This document shows, one piece after another, positions 40,377-49,650 of a stretch of DNA of 64,000 bases (the first letter of the stretch is position 1; the number at the start of each line of letters is the position of its first letter). The stretch covers positions 1 through 64,000 of the forward strand of contig NZ_JACEZS010000025.1 in assembly GCF_014042365.1 (NCBI RefSeq), read 5' to 3'. A program made the position numbers and the translations under genes. Source of the DNA: Rugamonas fusca (GTDB lineage: Bacteria; Pseudomonadota; Gammaproteobacteria; Burkholderiales; Burkholderiaceae_D). Below the pieces are notes generated by a model. It was not told the DNA's origin. It searched no databases and saw nothing but the letters and a program-made list of their open reading frames with translations.

Positions 40377-43300
40377 GCGGCGCGATCATGCCCTGCTCCA
40401 GCAGGTAGCGCACCAGGTAGCTGGCCGTCTGCTCCAGCGAAGGGTCGGCGCGGCCATCGGCCAGGCTGTCGCGGGCCTGGCGATAGGCGTTGCTGCTGTA
40501 GCGCTTGAGCTGCATGGCGGCGATCTTGTCGGCCGAACGGTTGAAGAAATCCAGCAGCGGATAGACGGGATCGCTGGCCGAACAACGCAAGTTGAGCTGG
40601 TCGATGAAATGGGGAATGTCGTAGTAACGGAAGCGGTAGCCGAAATCGCGCTCGATCACGCGCGTGAGCGCCGTCATGCTGTAGTAGTGATCGGCCGTCA
40701 CGTGCAGCGGCGTGGCCGGCGCGTGCGGCTGGCGCGCGATGGCCACGATATTGTGGGCGATAACGTCCGCCGCCACGATGCTGAGCTGATTGGGCGTGTC
40801 CACGGCGATTCCGTGCCGGATCATGAAGGCCAGCATGCGCAGCGCCACGTCGTTGTCGTCGCCCGCGCCCTGGGTCGAGACGGAAATCAGCGAGGGCCGG
40901 TAGATGCGCACGTCCATGCCGGCGGCGCGCGCGGCCAGCGCCTGCTGTTCGGCCACCCATTTGCTTTGCGCGTAGCCGAAATCCAGCGCTTCCATGGCCC
41001 CGTTGCAGTCCGATTCCAGCAGCACGCCCTTGGCGCTCCAGCCGAAAATGAACGTGCTCGACACCAGGTGCAGGCAACGTGCGCCACTGTCGCGGGCCAG
41101 GCGCAAGGCCGTTCGTGCGCCTTCCACATTGGTGGCGCGCATGGCTTCATACGTCATCACGTAATTCACGCAGGCGCCGTTGTGGAACACCTCGCCCACG
41201 CTGTGCGCCAGCGCCTGCCATTGCGCCGCGCTCAGTCCCCAGGAAGGCAGCGCCAGGTCGCCGCACACGGCGCGCACCCGCGCGCGCAACTGTGCGTGCA
41301 GCGCGGGCGTGAACAGGCGCGCATGGCGCAGGGCCGCTTCCACCCGCGCCATGGCGGCGGCGGGGTCGGATGCCCGCACCAGGACCACCACCTCATCATC
41401 GACCTGGCGCAACAGTTCATCGAGCAGGAACGGGCCGAAGAACCCCGTCACCCCCGTCAACAGGATGGCGCGACCGGGCCGGCCAGTGGGCGGCGCAAGG
41501 CTTTCCGTTGCGGGCAGCGGGCGGCCGCGGTCCTCCAGCATACGGGCGGCGATGGCGTCGTCCAGCGACGCGCGCAGCTGCGCCAGGGCCGCCATGGCCG
41601 CATCGGCCCCGCCATCATGGCCATGGTCGAGCGGCGCCAGCGCGGACAACAGGCTGCGCTGCGACAGGCGTTGCAGCAACTGCGCATCAAGCGCCTCGGC
41701 CAGCGCGCCGGAACCGAAGCCGCGCAGCACGTCCTCCAGTTCCAGCTGGATTTCCGTCAGCGCCAGCGAATCGATGCCCAGGTCGGCCAGCGCGACGCTG
41801 TCGCTGGCGATGCCCTGGCGGGCGAACGCGCGCTGCACGGCGTCGCGCCAGTTCGTCTGCTCGCCATCCGGATCGCCTTCCTGCGGCAGGCATGGCGCAT
41901 CGTTGCGCCAGCACGCCAGCGATTCAACCTTGTCCGCCTCGAACAGCGCGCGCGTTTCGGCCCGTGCGATCTTGCCCGACGTGGTCATGGCGACCGTGCC
42001 GGGCGCCACCACGTGCAGCTGGTCGGGCAGCAGGCCGCAGACGGCGCGGATGGCCAGCGCCAGCATGGCGGGATCGGGCAAGACATCCGTGTGCCGGGGC
42101 TCGGCCAGCACGGCTACGCTGCCGTCATCGCACTGGAATGCACAGATGCCCCGTGGCCGCACGGCGGCGCCGCTGGCCGCCAGCGCTTGCTCCAGGTCGT
42201 CCGGGAAGAAGTTGGCGCCGCCGATGATCAGCATGTCCTTGCTGCGGCCGCACACGTACAGTTGGCCCTGGTGCAGGAAACCCAGGTCGCCCGTGCGCAG
42301 GAGCCAGCTGTCGTCGGCGCCCTCGCCGTTCGGATCGCCCAGCAGCGCAACGGTAGCCGCCGCATTGTTCCAGTAGCCGGAGGTAACGCACGGGCCGCCA
42401 ACGCGGATCTCGCCCACTTCCAGCTCCGCCAGCGGGCGGCCGCTGTCCGGCGCGCAGATCCGCAGCGCCACGCCGGCCACGGGTGTGCCGCAACTCGCGT
42501 ATTCGACGGTGTGTCCGCCATCGGCGGCTTCGGCCAACGTCAACGCGGCCGTGGTCATTGTTGCGCCTGCGTGCCCATCGTGCCGCACGGCGACACTGCC
42601 GCAGCCACCCTGCGTGACGTTGAGCGTATTTTCCGCCAGTCCGTAGGCCACCGTGCAGGCGCCGCGCGCCAGGCCAAAGCGGGCGAAGCGGCGGTGGAAG
42701 CGCCGTATCGTGTCCGGCCGCGCCGGCTCGCCGGCGTTCATCAGCACCCGCAGGCAAGACAGGTCCACGCCATCCAGTTCGGCGTCCGACACTTTGCCTT
42801 CGCGCAGGCAGTATTCAAAGCCGAAGTTGGGCGATGAACTGTAGGTCGCGCCCACTTCGGCGATCATGCGCAGCCACAGCGCGGGACGGCGCAGGAAGTC
42901 AACCGGCGCGAAGCCGTAGTTGCTGCCGCCGGACACGATGGGAAACAGGTAGTAGCCGATCAGCCCCATGTCGTGGTGCTGCGGCAGCCATGACACCCCG
43001 GTGGGCACATGATCGAGCGTGGCGCGCGCATTGGCGATCACATTCTCGTGGCTGACCATGACCCCGCGCGGCAAGCCGGTGGAACCGGACGTATATTGCA
43101 GGAACAGCAGCCGCTCATGGCGGCGCGGCGGCAGACCGGCCTCGGTGTACTGGCCATCCCGGCCGGCCGCGTCGCCATCCAGCGCCAGCAGCGGCCAGGG
43201 CGGCGCCGTGCCGGATGCCGCGAACAACTGCGCCAGGCGCGCCACATGCACATCGTCCGTCAACAAGGCCGCCGCGCCGCAATTCTCGCCGATGGCGCGC

Positions 43301-43608
43301 AGGCGGCGCATGGCCGTGTCGCCGGCCGTGCGCGGCAAGGCCACCGGGACGCCGATCATGCCGGCGCGCGCGCAGGCAAGCAAGGCAGCCACTCCTTCCA
43401 GTCCGGCCGGATGGGCCAGCAGCACGCGCGCGCCCGGCTCGAGTCCGGGCGTGGCCATCAGCCGCGCGGCCAGGGCCAGCGTGTGGGCGTGAAAAGTGCG
43501 GTAGGTGTGGCGTGCGCTGGTCTGCCCCAGCCGGTCACGGAATTCGAACAGGACCTTGTCAGGCCGCAGGGCAGTCCAGTGTTCGAGCAGATCGAAGATG
43601 GAATCCAT
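40345..43608 (-). CDS. Fatty acyl-AMP ligase - acyl carrier - thioester reductase
   Basis: A 1087-residue modular enzyme. Residues 1-540 are an FAAL-type adenylation domain (LQYTSGSTGLPRGVMVSHENV; WLPQHHDMGLIGYYLFP; YGLAENTLNVTQGG), which activates fatty acids as acyl-AMP. A carrier domain follows, with phosphopantetheine Ser614 (DLGIDSLALTEIQLE). The C-terminal NAD(P)H thioester reductase (from about 710) has the Rossmann motif LLTGVTGFFGPFLLDELL and FGYAQSKWVAEQ, with the YxxxK pair. The predicted product is a fatty aldehyde or alcohol. The start at 43608 (MDSIFDLLEHW) has GGAG 9 nt upstream; the longer ORF runs through a tandem repeat and is rejected. Confidence 0.9.
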   Translation of the reverse strand: MDSIFDLLEHWTALRPDKVLFEFRDRLGQTSARHTYRTFHAHTLALAARLMATPGLEPGARVLLAHPAGLEGVAALLACARAGMIGVPVALPRTAGDTAMRRLRAIGENCGAAALLTDDVHVARLAQLFAASGTAPPWPLLALDGDAAGRDGQYTEAGLPPRRHERLLFLQYTSGSTGLPRGVMVSHENVIANARATLDHVPTGVSWLPQHHDMGLIGYYLFPIVSGGSNYGFAPVDFLRRPALWLRMIAEVGATYSSSPNFGFEYCLREGKVSDAELDGVDLSCLRVLMNAGEPARPDTIRRFHRRFARFGLARGACTVAYGLAENTLNVTQGGCGSVAVRHDGHAGATMTTAALTLAEAADGGHTVEYASCGTPVAGVALRICAPDSGRPLAELEVGEIRVGGPCVTSGYWNNAAATVALLGDPNGEGADDSWLLRTGDLGFLHQGQLYVCGRSKDMLIIGGANFFPDDLEQALAASGAAVRPRGICAFQCDDGSVAVLAEPRHTDVLPDPAMLALAIRAVCGLLPDQLHVVAPGTVAMTTSGKIARAETRALFEADKVESLACWRNDAPCLPQEGDPDGEQTNWRDAVQRAFARQGIASDSVALADLGIDSLALTEIQLELEDVLRGFGSGALAEALDAQLLQRLSQRSLLSALAPLDHGHDGGADAAMAALAQLRASLDDAIAARMLEDRGRPLPATESLAPPTGRPGRAILLTGVTGFFGPFLLDELLRQVDDEVVVLVRASDPAAAMARVEAALRHARLFTPALHAQLRARVRAVCGDLALPSWGLSAAQWQALAHSVGEVFHNGACVNYVMTYEAMRATNVEGARTALRLARDSGARCLHLVSSTFIFGWSAKGVLLESDCNGAMEALDFGYAQSKWVAEQQALAARAAGMDVRIYRPSLISVSTQGAGDDNDVALRMLAFMIRHGIAVDTPNQLSIVAADVIAHNIVAIARQPHAPATPLHVTADHYYSMTALTRVIERDFGYRFRYYDIPHFIDQLNLRCSASDPVYPLLDFFNRSADKIAAMQLKRYSSNAYRQARDSLADGRADPSLEQTASYLVRYLLEQGMIAPLTAPAAAAGN

Positions 43609-43648
43609 AGACGCAAGCTCCGGCGGTGCACGGCTGCACGCCAACACG

Positions 43649-43684
43649 TGCAGCGTGAAATGCAGTGTGAAATGCAGTGTGAAA
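43649..43684. repeat. Three tandem 12-bp repeats upstream of the acyl-AMP ligase gene
   Basis: TGCAGCGTGAAA, TGCAGTGTGAAA and TGCAGTGTGAAA lie head to tail, 41 bp upstream of the predicted start. The position fits a promoter or operator region, and unit number may vary between strains by slippage. Confidence 0.8.
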
Positions 43685-43735
43685 GTAAGCGGTAATACGT
43701 GAGCTGTAATGCGTAACGACGGCTGCTGGTCTATT

Positions 43736-45250
43736 CTAGCGTGCCGCGCGCCCGCGCGGCAGCTCCCGTTCAAGAAAACGCCACACGCCCGCGTCCTGCA
43801 TGGCCGCCACGTTGAGCCGCATGCGGGTGGAAGGCAATTGCTGCGGTGAGAACAGGCTGCCCGGCGCCAGCAGCAATCCTTCCGCCGAGGCCCGTTCCGT
43901 CAGCGCGTTGGTGTCGCAGCCGGCGTCGGCCCACACGAACATGCCGGCCGACGGCGCCACGTCGATCGTCATGCCCAGCCGCTCCAGCTGCCGTATGGTC
44001 TTGGCGCGCACGCCGTCGAGCCGCGCGCGCACCCGGTCGGCGTGCTTGCGGTAGGCGCCTTCGGACAGCACCTTGTACACCACCCGTTCGCCGATATCGC
44101 TGGTGGTCAGGGTGGTCAGCATCTTGCGGTCGGCCAGGCGCTCGGCCCATGCGGGCGACGTGACGATGTAACCCACCCGCAGGTTGGCCGCCATGGTCTT
44201 GGAAAAGCCGCCCAGGTAAATCACCCGCCGCAACTGGTCCAGCGCCGCCATGCGCGTGGCCGGCTGCACGGCGCTGCCCGGATGCAGGTCGCAATAGATG
44301 TCGTCCTCGACGATGACGAAATCGTATTCCTCGGCCAGTCGCAGCACCTGGAACGCCTTGGCCGCCGACAGCGAGGTGGAGCTGGGGTTGTGCAGCACCG
44401 AGTTGATGACGTACAGCTTGGGCCGGTGGATGGCGGCCAAGTGGGTAAGCTGCGCGATGTCCGGGCCATCGGCCAGGCGCGGCACGCCCACCACCTTCGC
44501 GCCCAGCGCGGCGAACGAGCCAAACATCAGGAACCAGGCCGGATCGTCGACAAAGACGGTGTCGCCAGGCCGCAGGAACTCGCGCGCCACCAGGTCCAGC
44601 GCCTGCGTCACGCCGGCCGTGGTGACGATCTGCTCCGGCGCCGCGCCAATTTCCAGTTCCGCCAGCTTGCGCTGCAACTGCTGGCGCAACAGCAGCGAAC
44701 CATGCGGCACGCCGTAATTGAGCAACGTGCCCGGATGCTGGCGGCTGACAGCGCGCAGCGCATTGGCCACCATCGGACCGTCGAGCCATTCCGACGGCAG
44801 CACGCCCGTGCCGGGCATCTGCTGGTGCGGCACCTGGCGGAACATGTTACGCACCAGCCAGACCACGTCGATAGGCTTGCTGTCGAAGCGCTCCAGCGGC
44901 AGGCGCGCCACTTGCGCCGTCCCTGCCTCGGCGGCGCCGGGGCCAAGCGCGGGACGTTCGCGCACATAGAAGCCGGCGCCACGCCGCGATTCCAGGTAGC
45001 CGCGCGCCACCAGCTTGTCGTAGCTGGCCACCACCGTGAACGCCGACACCCCGTGCGCGGCGGCGAACTGGCGGATCGACGGCATGCGCGCGCCGCCGCG
45101 CAGCAGCCGGTCGTCGATGCGCGCGGCCACGGAACGGACGATCTGGTCAATCAGCGATTCGCCTGATTCGCGCGACAGCAGCGCCACGAGCGCCACCGGC
45201 CGCGCCTTGCCAGGTTGTGCGGTCGTTTGCGGGGACAGTGTATTGGTCAT
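43736..45250 (-). CDS. MocR-type PLP-dependent transcriptional regulator (GntR/aminotransferase)
   Basis: A 504-residue regulator. The N-terminal GntR winged helix (about 30-105) includes IDDRLLRGGARMPSIRQFAAAHGVSAFTVVASYDKLVARGYLESRRGAGFYV. The fold-type I aminotransferase-like domain (about 160-500) has the PLP lysine in YLGGFSKTMAANLRVGY and VEDDIYCDLH. MocR proteins bind PLP or amino-acid adducts and usually regulate a divergent metabolic gene; here that gene encodes a threonine dehydratase-like enzyme, across a 113-bp region. Confidence 0.93.
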   Translation of the reverse strand: MTNTLSPQTTAQPGKARPVALVALLSRESGESLIDQIVRSVAARIDDRLLRGGARMPSIRQFAAAHGVSAFTVVASYDKLVARGYLESRRGAGFYVRERPALGPGAAEAGTAQVARLPLERFDSKPIDVVWLVRNMFRQVPHQQMPGTGVLPSEWLDGPMVANALRAVSRQHPGTLLNYGVPHGSLLLRQQLQRKLAELEIGAAPEQIVTTAGVTQALDLVAREFLRPGDTVFVDDPAWFLMFGSFAALGAKVVGVPRLADGPDIAQLTHLAAIHRPKLYVINSVLHNPSSTSLSAAKAFQVLRLAEEYDFVIVEDDIYCDLHPGSAVQPATRMAALDQLRRVIYLGGFSKTMAANLRVGYIVTSPAWAERLADRKMLTTLTTSDIGERVVYKVLSEGAYRKHADRVRARLDGVRAKTIRQLERLGMTIDVAPSAGMFVWADAGCDTNALTERASAEGLLLAPGSLFSPQQLPSTRMRLNVAAMQDAGVWRFLERELPRGRAAR

Positions 45251-45285
45251 ATTACCGTCACAGTATTTGAAATTATGTGGAAAAG

Positions 45286-45304
45286 TGTATTGGGACTGTA
45301 CTGG
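45286..45304. promoter_or_regulatory. Candidate MocR operator: direct repeat in the divergent promoter
   Basis: TGTATTGG and TGTACTGG occur in the same orientation, 11 bp apart centre to centre, between the divergent regulator and dehydratase genes. Directly repeated half-sites on one DNA face are usual for MocR regulators. The assignment is inferred from position only. Confidence 0.4.
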
Positions 45305-45363
45305 TGTTGTCGCTTAGGATACACCCATCACCCACACAAATCCACCGACCGGGGAAAGCCGCC

Positions 45364-46332
45364 ATGCACCTGCCCACCAGTTCCGACCTCGATGCCGCCA
45401 GCGCCACCGTCTACGCCGCCATGGCGCCCACGCCGCAATACAGCTGGCCCCTGCTGAACGAAGGGCTGGGCGTGGAAGCGTGGATCAAGCACGAAAATCA
45501 TACCCCCACCGGCGCCTTCAAGGTACGCGGCGGACTGGTCTATGTGGAGGCACTTGCACGCCGTTTGCCCGGCGTCAAAGGCATCGTGCTGGCCACGCGC
45601 GGCAACCATGGCCTGTCGCTGGCCTACGCGGCCCGCCGCCATGGCCTGCAAGCGACCATCGTGGTCCCGCACGGGAACAGCACGGAAAAGAATGCCGGCA
45701 TGCGCGCCCTGGGTGCACAGCTGATTGAACATGGGGACGACTTCCAGGCCAGCCGCGAGCACGCGCTGATGCTGGCCGAACGCGACGGCCTGCACATGGT
45801 TCCGTCCTACCATCCGGACTTGATGGCCGGCGTGGCCACGGCCTGGATGGAACTGTTGCGCGCCCAACCTGGACTGGAACTGCTGCTGGCGCCGATTGGC
45901 CAGGGCTCCAGCATCTGCGCGGCCATCGCGGCCCGCAACGCATTAGGGCTGAAGATGCCCATTATCGGCGTCGTGTCGCAGCATGCGCTGGCCTACCAGC
46001 TGTCGTTCCGGGCCCGGCGCAGCATCGAATCGCCCGTCACCACCGTACTGGCCGACGGCCTGGCCTGCCGCGTGCCCGACCCGCACTCGCTCGCCATCAT
46101 CCTTGAATACGTGGACGATGTGGTGGCCGTCAGCGACGAGCAGGTGGCCGCCGCCATGCGCCTGTACCACCGCGCCACCCACAACACGGCCGAAGGGGCC
46201 GGCGCCGCGGCGCTGGCCGCCGCCCTGGCCTTGCAGCAGGACCCGGCCTGGCGCGGCCGCAGCATCGGCCTGCCCCTGACCGGCGGCAATGTGGATGCCG
46301 CCATGCTGGCCGGCGTGCTGCACGGTGCCTGA
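45364..46332 (+). CDS. Threonine dehydratase-like PLP enzyme
   Basis: Fold-type II PLP enzyme of 322 residues, related to threonine/serine dehydratases. HENHTPTGAFKVRGG carries the PLP-binding lysine (the S/T-F-K-x-R-G pattern), ATRGNHGLSLAYAA contacts the substrate carboxylate, and APIGQGSSICAAI binds the PLP phosphate in place of the usual Gly-rich loop. There is no C-terminal ACT domain. Exact substrate is unknown. The ATG at 45364 has GGGGAAAG upstream. It is probably controlled by the divergent MocR regulator, and an exporter gene follows. Confidence 0.85.
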   Translation: MHLPTSSDLDAASATVYAAMAPTPQYSWPLLNEGLGVEAWIKHENHTPTGAFKVRGGLVYVEALARRLPGVKGIVLATRGNHGLSLAYAARRHGLQATIVVPHGNSTEKNAGMRALGAQLIEHGDDFQASREHALMLAERDGLHMVPSYHPDLMAGVATAWMELLRAQPGLELLLAPIGQGSSICAAIAARNALGLKMPIIGVVSQHALAYQLSFRARRSIESPVTTVLADGLACRVPDPHSLAIILEYVDDVVAVSDEQVAAAMRLYHRATHNTAEGAGAAALAAALALQQDPAWRGRSIGLPLTGGNVDAAMLAGVLHGA

Positions 46333-46404
46333 ACGGCGCGCACCCACACCTGGCCACTGTAGCGGCACAGACCATCACAATTCAGGAACAGGAAGGAAGA
46401 CACC

Positions 46405-47334
46405 ATGCGAACACCCGCCGCCATTGGCCGCCCCCTGGCCACCACTACCGGCCTGAGCGACGATGCCGCCGGCATGCTGCTCGGCCTGATCGGTGTGGCC
46501 ATGTTCAGCCTCACCTTGCCGTTCACCCGGATGGCCGTGGCCGACTTCAATCCCGCCTTCGTGGCGCTGGGCCGGGCCGTGGCCGCCGCTTGCTGCGCCG
46601 CCTTGTGGCTGGGCTGGAACCGCGCGCCATGGCCGCCACGCTCGGCCCTCCTGCCCCTGGCCTGCGTGGCCGGCGGCTGCATCGTCGGTTTCCCATGGCT
46701 GACCTCGATCGCCATGCGCAGCGTGCCGGCCACCCACGGCGCCGTCCTGGTCGGCCTGCTGCCGCTGGCCACGGCCGTATGGGCCGCGCTGCGCGGTGGC
46801 GAGCGGCCCTCGGCCGGCTTCTGGTGCATGGCGATGCTGGGCTCGGCGCTGGTGGCCGGCTTCGCCCTGCGTGACGGCGGCGGTACGCTGCGCCCGGCCG
46901 ACCTGGCGCTGCTGGCGGCCGTGCTGCTGGCCGCGCTGGGCTACGCGGAAGGCGGCAAACTGGCCCAGCGCCTGGGCGGGCCGCAAACGATCTGCTGGGC
47001 CCTGCTGCTGGCCGCCCCCGTGCTGGCGCCGGCCGTGGCCTGGCTGGCCTGGCACGACGCGGCCCGCATCGCCGCCGCCGGCGCCCGCGCCTGGGCCGGA
47101 TTTGCCTATGTGTCGCTGGTCTCGATGTTCCTCGCTTTCTTCTTCTGGTACCGCGGCATGGCGCTGGGCGGCGTGGCCAGGGTGGGCCAGGTGCAACTGG
47201 TGCAGCCGTTCCTGACCATGCTGGGCGCAGGCCTGTTTTTGGGCGAGACGCCGGAATGGCCAACCCTGGTATTCGCACTGGCAGTGATCATTGTGGTGGG
47301 CGCGGGCCGCAAAATGCAGGTGAAGCGGCGCTAA
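46405..47334 (+). CDS. DMT superfamily EamA-type transporter
   Basis: A 309-residue inner-membrane protein with about ten TM helices in two EamA repeats (GMLLGLIGVAMFSLTLPFTRMAV...; ALLAAVLLAALGYAEGGKLAQRL...). VPATHGAVLVGLLPLATAVWAAL and YRGMALGGVARVGQVQLVQPFLTMLGAGLFLGE are family-typical. GGAAGGAAG precedes the ATG. It follows the dehydratase by 72 bp and may export its amino-acid substrate, an inference from the MocR context. Confidence 0.88.
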   Translation: MRTPAAIGRPLATTTGLSDDAAGMLLGLIGVAMFSLTLPFTRMAVADFNPAFVALGRAVAAACCAALWLGWNRAPWPPRSALLPLACVAGGCIVGFPWLTSIAMRSVPATHGAVLVGLLPLATAVWAALRGGERPSAGFWCMAMLGSALVAGFALRDGGGTLRPADLALLAAVLLAALGYAEGGKLAQRLGGPQTICWALLLAAPVLAPAVAWLAWHDAARIAAAGARAWAGFAYVSLVSMFLAFFFWYRGMALGGVARVGQVQLVQPFLTMLGAGLFLGETPEWPTLVFALAVIIVVGAGRKMQVKRR

Positions 47335-47518
47335 AACCGTAGAGAATTCTGATTTTGCCTGCTTTGTGGGCAGCGCCCCCGGCACGACGTACAATATCGG
47401 TCTGCCGCGCACGACGCGCTCACTTAACGCCCCCAACCGCACGCCCACGGCCAAGACAACACGATAAATAAACCCGTCGCTCGTTCGACTTCACCCATTG
47501 TTCAATATTGGAACCCTC

Positions 47519-47980
47519 ATGTCCGTCTACGAAAAACTCAAAGCCCTCGACATCACCCTGACCGCGCCCGCCGCGCCGGTAGCCGCCTACGTCATGTACG
47601 TCCAGAGCGGCAACCTGGTATTCCTGTCCGGCCATATCGCGCGCAAGGCGGACGGCTCGCCGTGGGTGGGCCAACTGGGCAAGAACATCAGCACGGAAGA
47701 AGGCAAGGCCGCCGCGCGCAGCGTGGCCGTGGCCCTGATGGGCACCTTGCAGGAAGCCGTGGGCGGCGACCTGACGCGCGTGCGCCGCATCGTCAAGCTC
47801 ACCAGCCTGGTCAACTCCACGCCCGACTTCACGGAACACCACCTGGTCACCAACGGCGCCTCCGAGCTGCTCGGTGAAGTGTTCGGCGACGCCGGCAAGC
47901 ACGCCCGCGCCGCCTTCGGCGTGGCCCAGATTCCGCTCGGCTGCTGCGTCGAGATCGACCTGGTGGCGGAAGTCGCGTAA
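47519..47980 (+). CDS. RidA family protein
   Basis: A 153-residue member of the RidA/YjgF/Rid superfamily. Canonical RidA hydrolyses reactive enamines and imines released by PLP dehydratases. Here LVFLSGHIARKADGSPWVGQLGKNISTEEGKAAARSVAVALMGTLQEAVG and GKHARAAFGVAQIPLGCCVEIDLVAEV are recognisable. The arginine of true RidA (in R-x-x-x-x-V-x-x-L-P near the end) is represented by HARAAFGVAQIPLG. It lies among PLP enzymes, which fits an imine-clearing job. The ATG at 47519 is the chosen start. Confidence 0.88.
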   Translation: MSVYEKLKALDITLTAPAAPVAAYVMYVQSGNLVFLSGHIARKADGSPWVGQLGKNISTEEGKAAARSVAVALMGTLQEAVGGDLTRVRRIVKLTSLVNSTPDFTEHHLVTNGASELLGEVFGDAGKHARAAFGVAQIPLGCCVEIDLVAEVA

Positions 47981-48081
47981 TTCCCGGGCGGCGCCCTACC
48001 CTGCGCCGCCCTTCCGCAGGCCGCCACCAGCGCACCTGACTCCAGCCCGGGCCAGCCCGGCATCTACTCAGTGAGACACGT

Positions 48082-49275
48082 ATGAAAATTGAAAACCCGA
48101 ATCCGATGCAGTGGCGCTTCTCCGAGCGCGCACAGCAGATGCAAAGCTCCGCCATCCGCGAAATCCTGAAGATCACCCAGCGTCCCGAGATCATCTCGTT
48201 CGCCGGCGGCCTGCCCTCGCCCGCCACCTTCCCCGTGGCCGAGATGAAGGAGGCGTTCGACCAGGTGCTGACCGACTCGGGCAACGTGGCGCTGCAATAC
48301 GGCCCCACCGATGGCTACCTGCCGCTGCGCCAGTGGATCGCCGATTCCCTGTCGACCAATGGCGCGAAAATCGTGCCGGAACAGGTACTGATGACGTCCG
48401 GCTCGCAGCAGGCGCTGGACCTGCTGGGCAAGGTGCTGATCGACGAAGGCAGCCGCGTGCTGGTGGAAACCCCGTCCTACCTGGGCGCGCTGCAGGCGTT
48501 CTCGGTGTACCGTCCTGAATTCGTGTCGGTGGAAACGGACGACCACGGCCTGGTGCCATCGTCGCTGGAGAAGGTGGCGCAAGGCGCGCGCCTGCTGTAC
48601 GCGCTGCCCAACTTCCAGAACCCCACCGGCCGCACGCTGTCGGTGGAACGCCGCCAGCAGCTGGTGGAGACCTGCGCCCGCCTCGGCCTGCCGCTGATCG
48701 AGGACGATCCGTACGGCGCCCTGAGCTACAAGGGCGAACCGCTGGCGAAGATGGTGGCCATGAACCCGGACGGCGTGATCTACATGGGCTCCTTCTCCAA
48801 GGTGCTGACCCCGGGCATCCGCCTCGGCTACGTGGTGGCCCCGCTGCCGCTGGTGCGCCGCCTGGAGCTGGCCAAGCAGGCGGCCGACCTGCACACTTCG
48901 CAGCTGACCCAGATGGTGGTGCACCGCGTGATCAAGGACGGCTTCCTGGAGCGCCACATCCCGCAAATCCGCCAGCTGTACGGCAATCAGTGCCAGGTGA
49001 TGCTGGACGCAATGGCCGAGCACTTCCCCGCCAGCGTCAAGTGGACCAAGCCCGAAGGCGGCATGTTCATCTGGGTCACCCTGCCCAAGCACGTCAACGC
49101 CATGACCCTGCTGGATGAAGCGATCGCCAACCACGTGGCCTTCGTGCCGGGTGCGCCGTTCTACGCGAACGAGCCGGAAACCAACACCTTCCGCCTGTCC
49201 TTCGTGACGGTGCCGCCGGAGCGCATCCGCGCCGGCATCGCCACCCTGGGCAAGCTGATCGCTGCCAAAATCTGA
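48082..49275 (+). CDS. PLP-dependent aminotransferase, class I/II
   Basis: A 397-residue fold-type I aminotransferase of the LysN/2-aminoadipate type. EIISFAGGLPSPATFPV and ALQYGPTDGYLPLRQWIA are the substrate-binding N-terminal segments, NFQNPTGRTLS and EDDPYGALSY the cofactor segments, and the PLP lysine lies in YMGSFSKVLTPGIRLGYV. Multi-substrate transamination of branched, aromatic or aminoadipate substrates is possible; specificity cannot be set here. It is about 100 bp downstream of ridA. Confidence 0.9.
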   Translation: MKIENPNPMQWRFSERAQQMQSSAIREILKITQRPEIISFAGGLPSPATFPVAEMKEAFDQVLTDSGNVALQYGPTDGYLPLRQWIADSLSTNGAKIVPEQVLMTSGSQQALDLLGKVLIDEGSRVLVETPSYLGALQAFSVYRPEFVSVETDDHGLVPSSLEKVAQGARLLYALPNFQNPTGRTLSVERRQQLVETCARLGLPLIEDDPYGALSYKGEPLAKMVAMNPDGVIYMGSFSKVLTPGIRLGYVVAPLPLVRRLELAKQAADLHTSQLTQMVVHRVIKDGFLERHIPQIRQLYGNQCQVMLDAMAEHFPASVKWTKPEGGMFIWVTLPKHVNAMTLLDEAIANHVAFVPGAPFYANEPETNTFRLSFVTVPPERIRAGIATLGKLIAAKI

Positions 49276-49650
49276 GGCCCCGATCGTTCACCCGCGCCGC
49301 CGCCGGCACCTCCGGCGACGGCGCGCGGCCACCGCCGCGGCACACCGCCGTGCGCCGCGACTTTATCACCAAAAGTAACAAACTTTCCAATCAGAAACGG
49401 CAAGCATGATAAAAAGTCATGCAATTTGCCGCATTGACGGCAGTTCCGCATAGATTCTGAGGTTTTCCTCGAATAACCCTGCACTTTTTTTCACAATTGC
49501 ACATTGCAAAGGGGTATTATTTGGACGGATAGTCACCTTACCGTCAGGCCAGCCTTTGTACGCAAGCGCACACCATTCCGCTCTCCGCCCTGTCGCCCCG
49601 GCCTCGCCGCACGGTGTCGCCAGCGGCCGCCCCAGCCAGGATACGACCCA
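49276..49650. other. Intergenic region with terminator-like hairpin and small inverted repeat
   Basis: No gene is seen in this 375-bp gap. A 13-bp GC-rich stem with one mismatch and a 5-nt loop (49294-49324) follows the aminotransferase stop; lacking a U-tract, it may be a Rho-related end. GCATGA/TCATGC (49404-49422) is a 6-bp inverted repeat that could be an operator. The remainder is A/T-richer and probably holds the promoter of the diguanylate cyclase gene. Confidence 0.5.

Noticed and set aside
40030..42837. A 935-codon open frame on the plus strand opposite the acyl-AMP ligase gene
   Set aside because: It overlaps the coding part of a protein with three clear enzyme domains, and its own product is Arg/Ala/Gln-rich with no motif.
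43609..43773. A 55-residue N-terminal extension of the acyl-AMP ligase
   Set aside because: The extension translates the 12-bp tandem repeat (LHFTLHFTLH) and has no family match; the start at 43608 has a ribosome binding site and the normal N-terminus.
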